64,000 bases of DNA from contig NZ_CAHJXL010000001.1 in NCBI RefSeq assembly GCF_903645315.1, positions 1 through 64,000 on the forward strand, in the 5' to 3' direction. The first letter of the stretch is position 1. Every line of letters starts with the position of its first letter. The position numbers and the translations under genes are program-made. A model generated the notes under the pieces. It did no database searches. It saw only the letters and a list, made by a program, of their open reading frames with translations, and had not been told where the DNA came from. Positions 63,179 through 64,000 of this stretch are shown one piece after another. The stretch comes from Victivallis sp. Marseille-Q1083 (GTDB lineage Bacteria; Verrucomicrobiota; Lentisphaeria; Victivallales; Victivallaceae).

Positions 63179-63207
63179 ATAATAGCAAAAAATTTTCCAA
63201 ATGTCAA
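63179..63207 (-). promoter_or_regulatory. Promoter of the ruined fifth giant-type cassette
   Basis: Minus strand TTGACA (63207-63202), 17 bp ending TTTTTTGC, TATTAT (63184-63179). Apparently still functional, now reading into the split pseudopilin and the IS630 element from behind. Confidence 0.75.
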
Positions 63208-63455
63208 TAGCCAAAGCAAAAAATGGAAATTTTTTTTGAAACCTTTCACCTGCAAGCCCCCCAGATAAGCCCGGCAAAAGTTTGCCTAAAACTTCCGGGA
63301 ACCTTCCCCCAAAGAAGGAACCGCCTTCCAGGAGAAACTCCACCCTGTTGAGAACTCGGCAGGAAATCACCCAGGCCAGCCGCTCCTCCCTCCCCCCGGG
63401 GGAGAATGCGAAACTGCAACGGTCATTTCAACCATGACCGCCTCTCCTTGATAAT
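63208..63455. other. Intergenic DNA without recognised gene
   Basis: Between the promoter of the ruined cassette and the lexA terminator. Only short frames without ribosome sites or recognisable similarity were found on either strand. Confidence 0.5.
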
Positions 63456-63462
63456 AAAAAAA

Positions 63463-63493
63463 GCATGAGTCCGGTCCACGACCGGACTCATGC
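63463..63493 (-). terminator. Terminator of lexA
   Basis: GCATGAGTCCGGT pairs perfectly with ACCGGACTCATGC (63481-63493) around a 5-base loop; on the minus strand seven T follow (63462-63456). It lies 57 bp after the lexA stop. Confidence 0.92.
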
Positions 63494-63550
63494 CTGATTC
63501 AACCAATTCGTTCAAGTTTCCGGGTCAATCTCAATTTCCCCGGCGCGTCT

Positions 63551-64000
63551 TCAATATTCACGCTGCAGGAAAATAACCTTGCCCTGAATCTTGATTTGGG
63601 ACGCGGGATAGACCTGGGTGGAGAAATCCGGATTGGCCGGGCGCAATTCCACCCGTCCGCCCCGCAGCGGGAAATAACTCTTGATCGTCGTCTCGTTGTC
63701 GACCATGCCGACAACGATATCGCCCGGACGAATGTTTTCGGTCTGCTTGACGATGACAATGTCGTCTTCGTAAATCCCCAGATCGCGCATGCTCTCTCCG
63801 GCCACCCGCAATGCGAAAAGCTTGTCATGGTCCGCCCGGTCCACCAGGGCGGCGTCGACGAACACTTCGCCTTCCTTGAATTCCAGGTTGTCCGCCGGCA
63901 AACCGGCATTGATCCGGCCCAGCAGCGGAATCGGCAGCACGAAAGACATATGCTTGATCGGACGCCTGGTCTGGCTCAAGCTGATGCTGCGCGCTTTGGA
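63551..64000 (-). CDS. lexA: LexA repressor, C-terminal part
   Basis: The frame enters from the right edge and encodes the last 149 residues, so the N-terminal winged helix that binds SOS boxes is outside. The visible part is the S24 autoprotease domain: IPLLGRINAGLPADN with the Ala-Gly cleavage site, FALRVAGESMRDLGI with the catalytic Ser, DNETTIKSYFPLRG with the catalytic Lys, and PANPDFSTQVYPASQIKIQG. LexA represses DNA-damage genes and cleaves itself when activated by RecA. The visible part starts in the normal linker (SKARSISLSQTRRP). A phage-type S24 repressor is less likely given the LexA-like cleavage region. Confidence 0.9.
   Translation of the reverse strand, partial: SKARSISLSQTRRPIKHMSFVLPIPLLGRINAGLPADNLEFKEGEVFVDAALVDRADHDKLFALRVAGESMRDLGIYEDDIVIVKQTENIRPGDIVVGMVDNETTIKSYFPLRGGRVELRPANPDFSTQVYPASQIKIQGKVIFLQREY

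Noticed and set aside
63499-63909. Alternative minus-strand frame overlapping lexA
   Set aside because: The overlapping frame 63551-64000 carries the full LexA protease motifs; the other frame is its shadow.

Overview
The window looks like a GC-rich chromosome segment of a Lentisphaerota bacterium close to Victivallis. The evidence is nine intact short pseudopilin-like genes beginning with an [12 protein letters not shown]-type helix, interleaved with large secreted carbohydrate-active enzymes and one-per-locus transcription regulators. No rRNA, tRNA or CRISPR array was seen. The assignment rests on gene content only.

Layout. 1-148 is the start of a secreted protein that runs off the left edge. 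413-690 holds an IS5-type transposase remnant. 828-8259 is a LacI-regulated locus: a pseudopilin, two related GH-A-type glycosidases and a collapsed esterase pseudogene between them, with the lacI-type gene divergent. 8273-12364 is an AraC-controlled locus (pseudopilin plus beta-helix GH110-like enzyme). 12376-15183 holds an EI24-type membrane protein, a GNAT-GrpB fusion and a methyltransferase. 15319-19437 is a third cassette on the plus strand (GntR-type regulator, pseudopilin, DUF6259-like enzyme). 19453-27137 is more ordinary: a DUF5009-type acyltransferase, a Gfo/Idh/MocA oxidoreductase, a divergent MurC, a two-domain M16 peptidase and an FMN-binding-like protein.

From 27160 to 61673 nearly everything is on the minus strand and consists of repeated cassettes. 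Four encode paralogous giant secreted proteins of about 1,550 residues: mutarotase-like sandwich, GATase-like domain, Ig-like domain, GH42-like barrel, second GATase-like domain, C-terminal sandwich. Each is preceded by a stem-loop and a pseudopilin, and three of the four also by a paralogous GntR-type regulator. A fifth, LacI-controlled cassette with a pectate-lyase-like enzyme sits among them. Five near-identical promoters (TTGAC, 17 bp, TATNAT-like) carry a GTTCCGGAAC-type palindrome just downstream of the -10. They head three regulator genes, one pseudopilin gene directly, and one ruined cassette. I read this as a regulator-pseudopilin-glycosidase module duplicated many times, with the giant-enzyme copies sharing one operator and so forming a cross-talking regulon.

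Mobile DNA has entered the array: a 1.9-kb group II intron just behind the terminator of one giant gene, and an IS630-type element inside a truncated pseudopilin. The right edge holds the C-terminal part of LexA with its terminator. Module function (sensing, surface display or secretion of polysaccharide-degrading enzymes) is inference; coordinates, motifs and repeats were read from the sequence.
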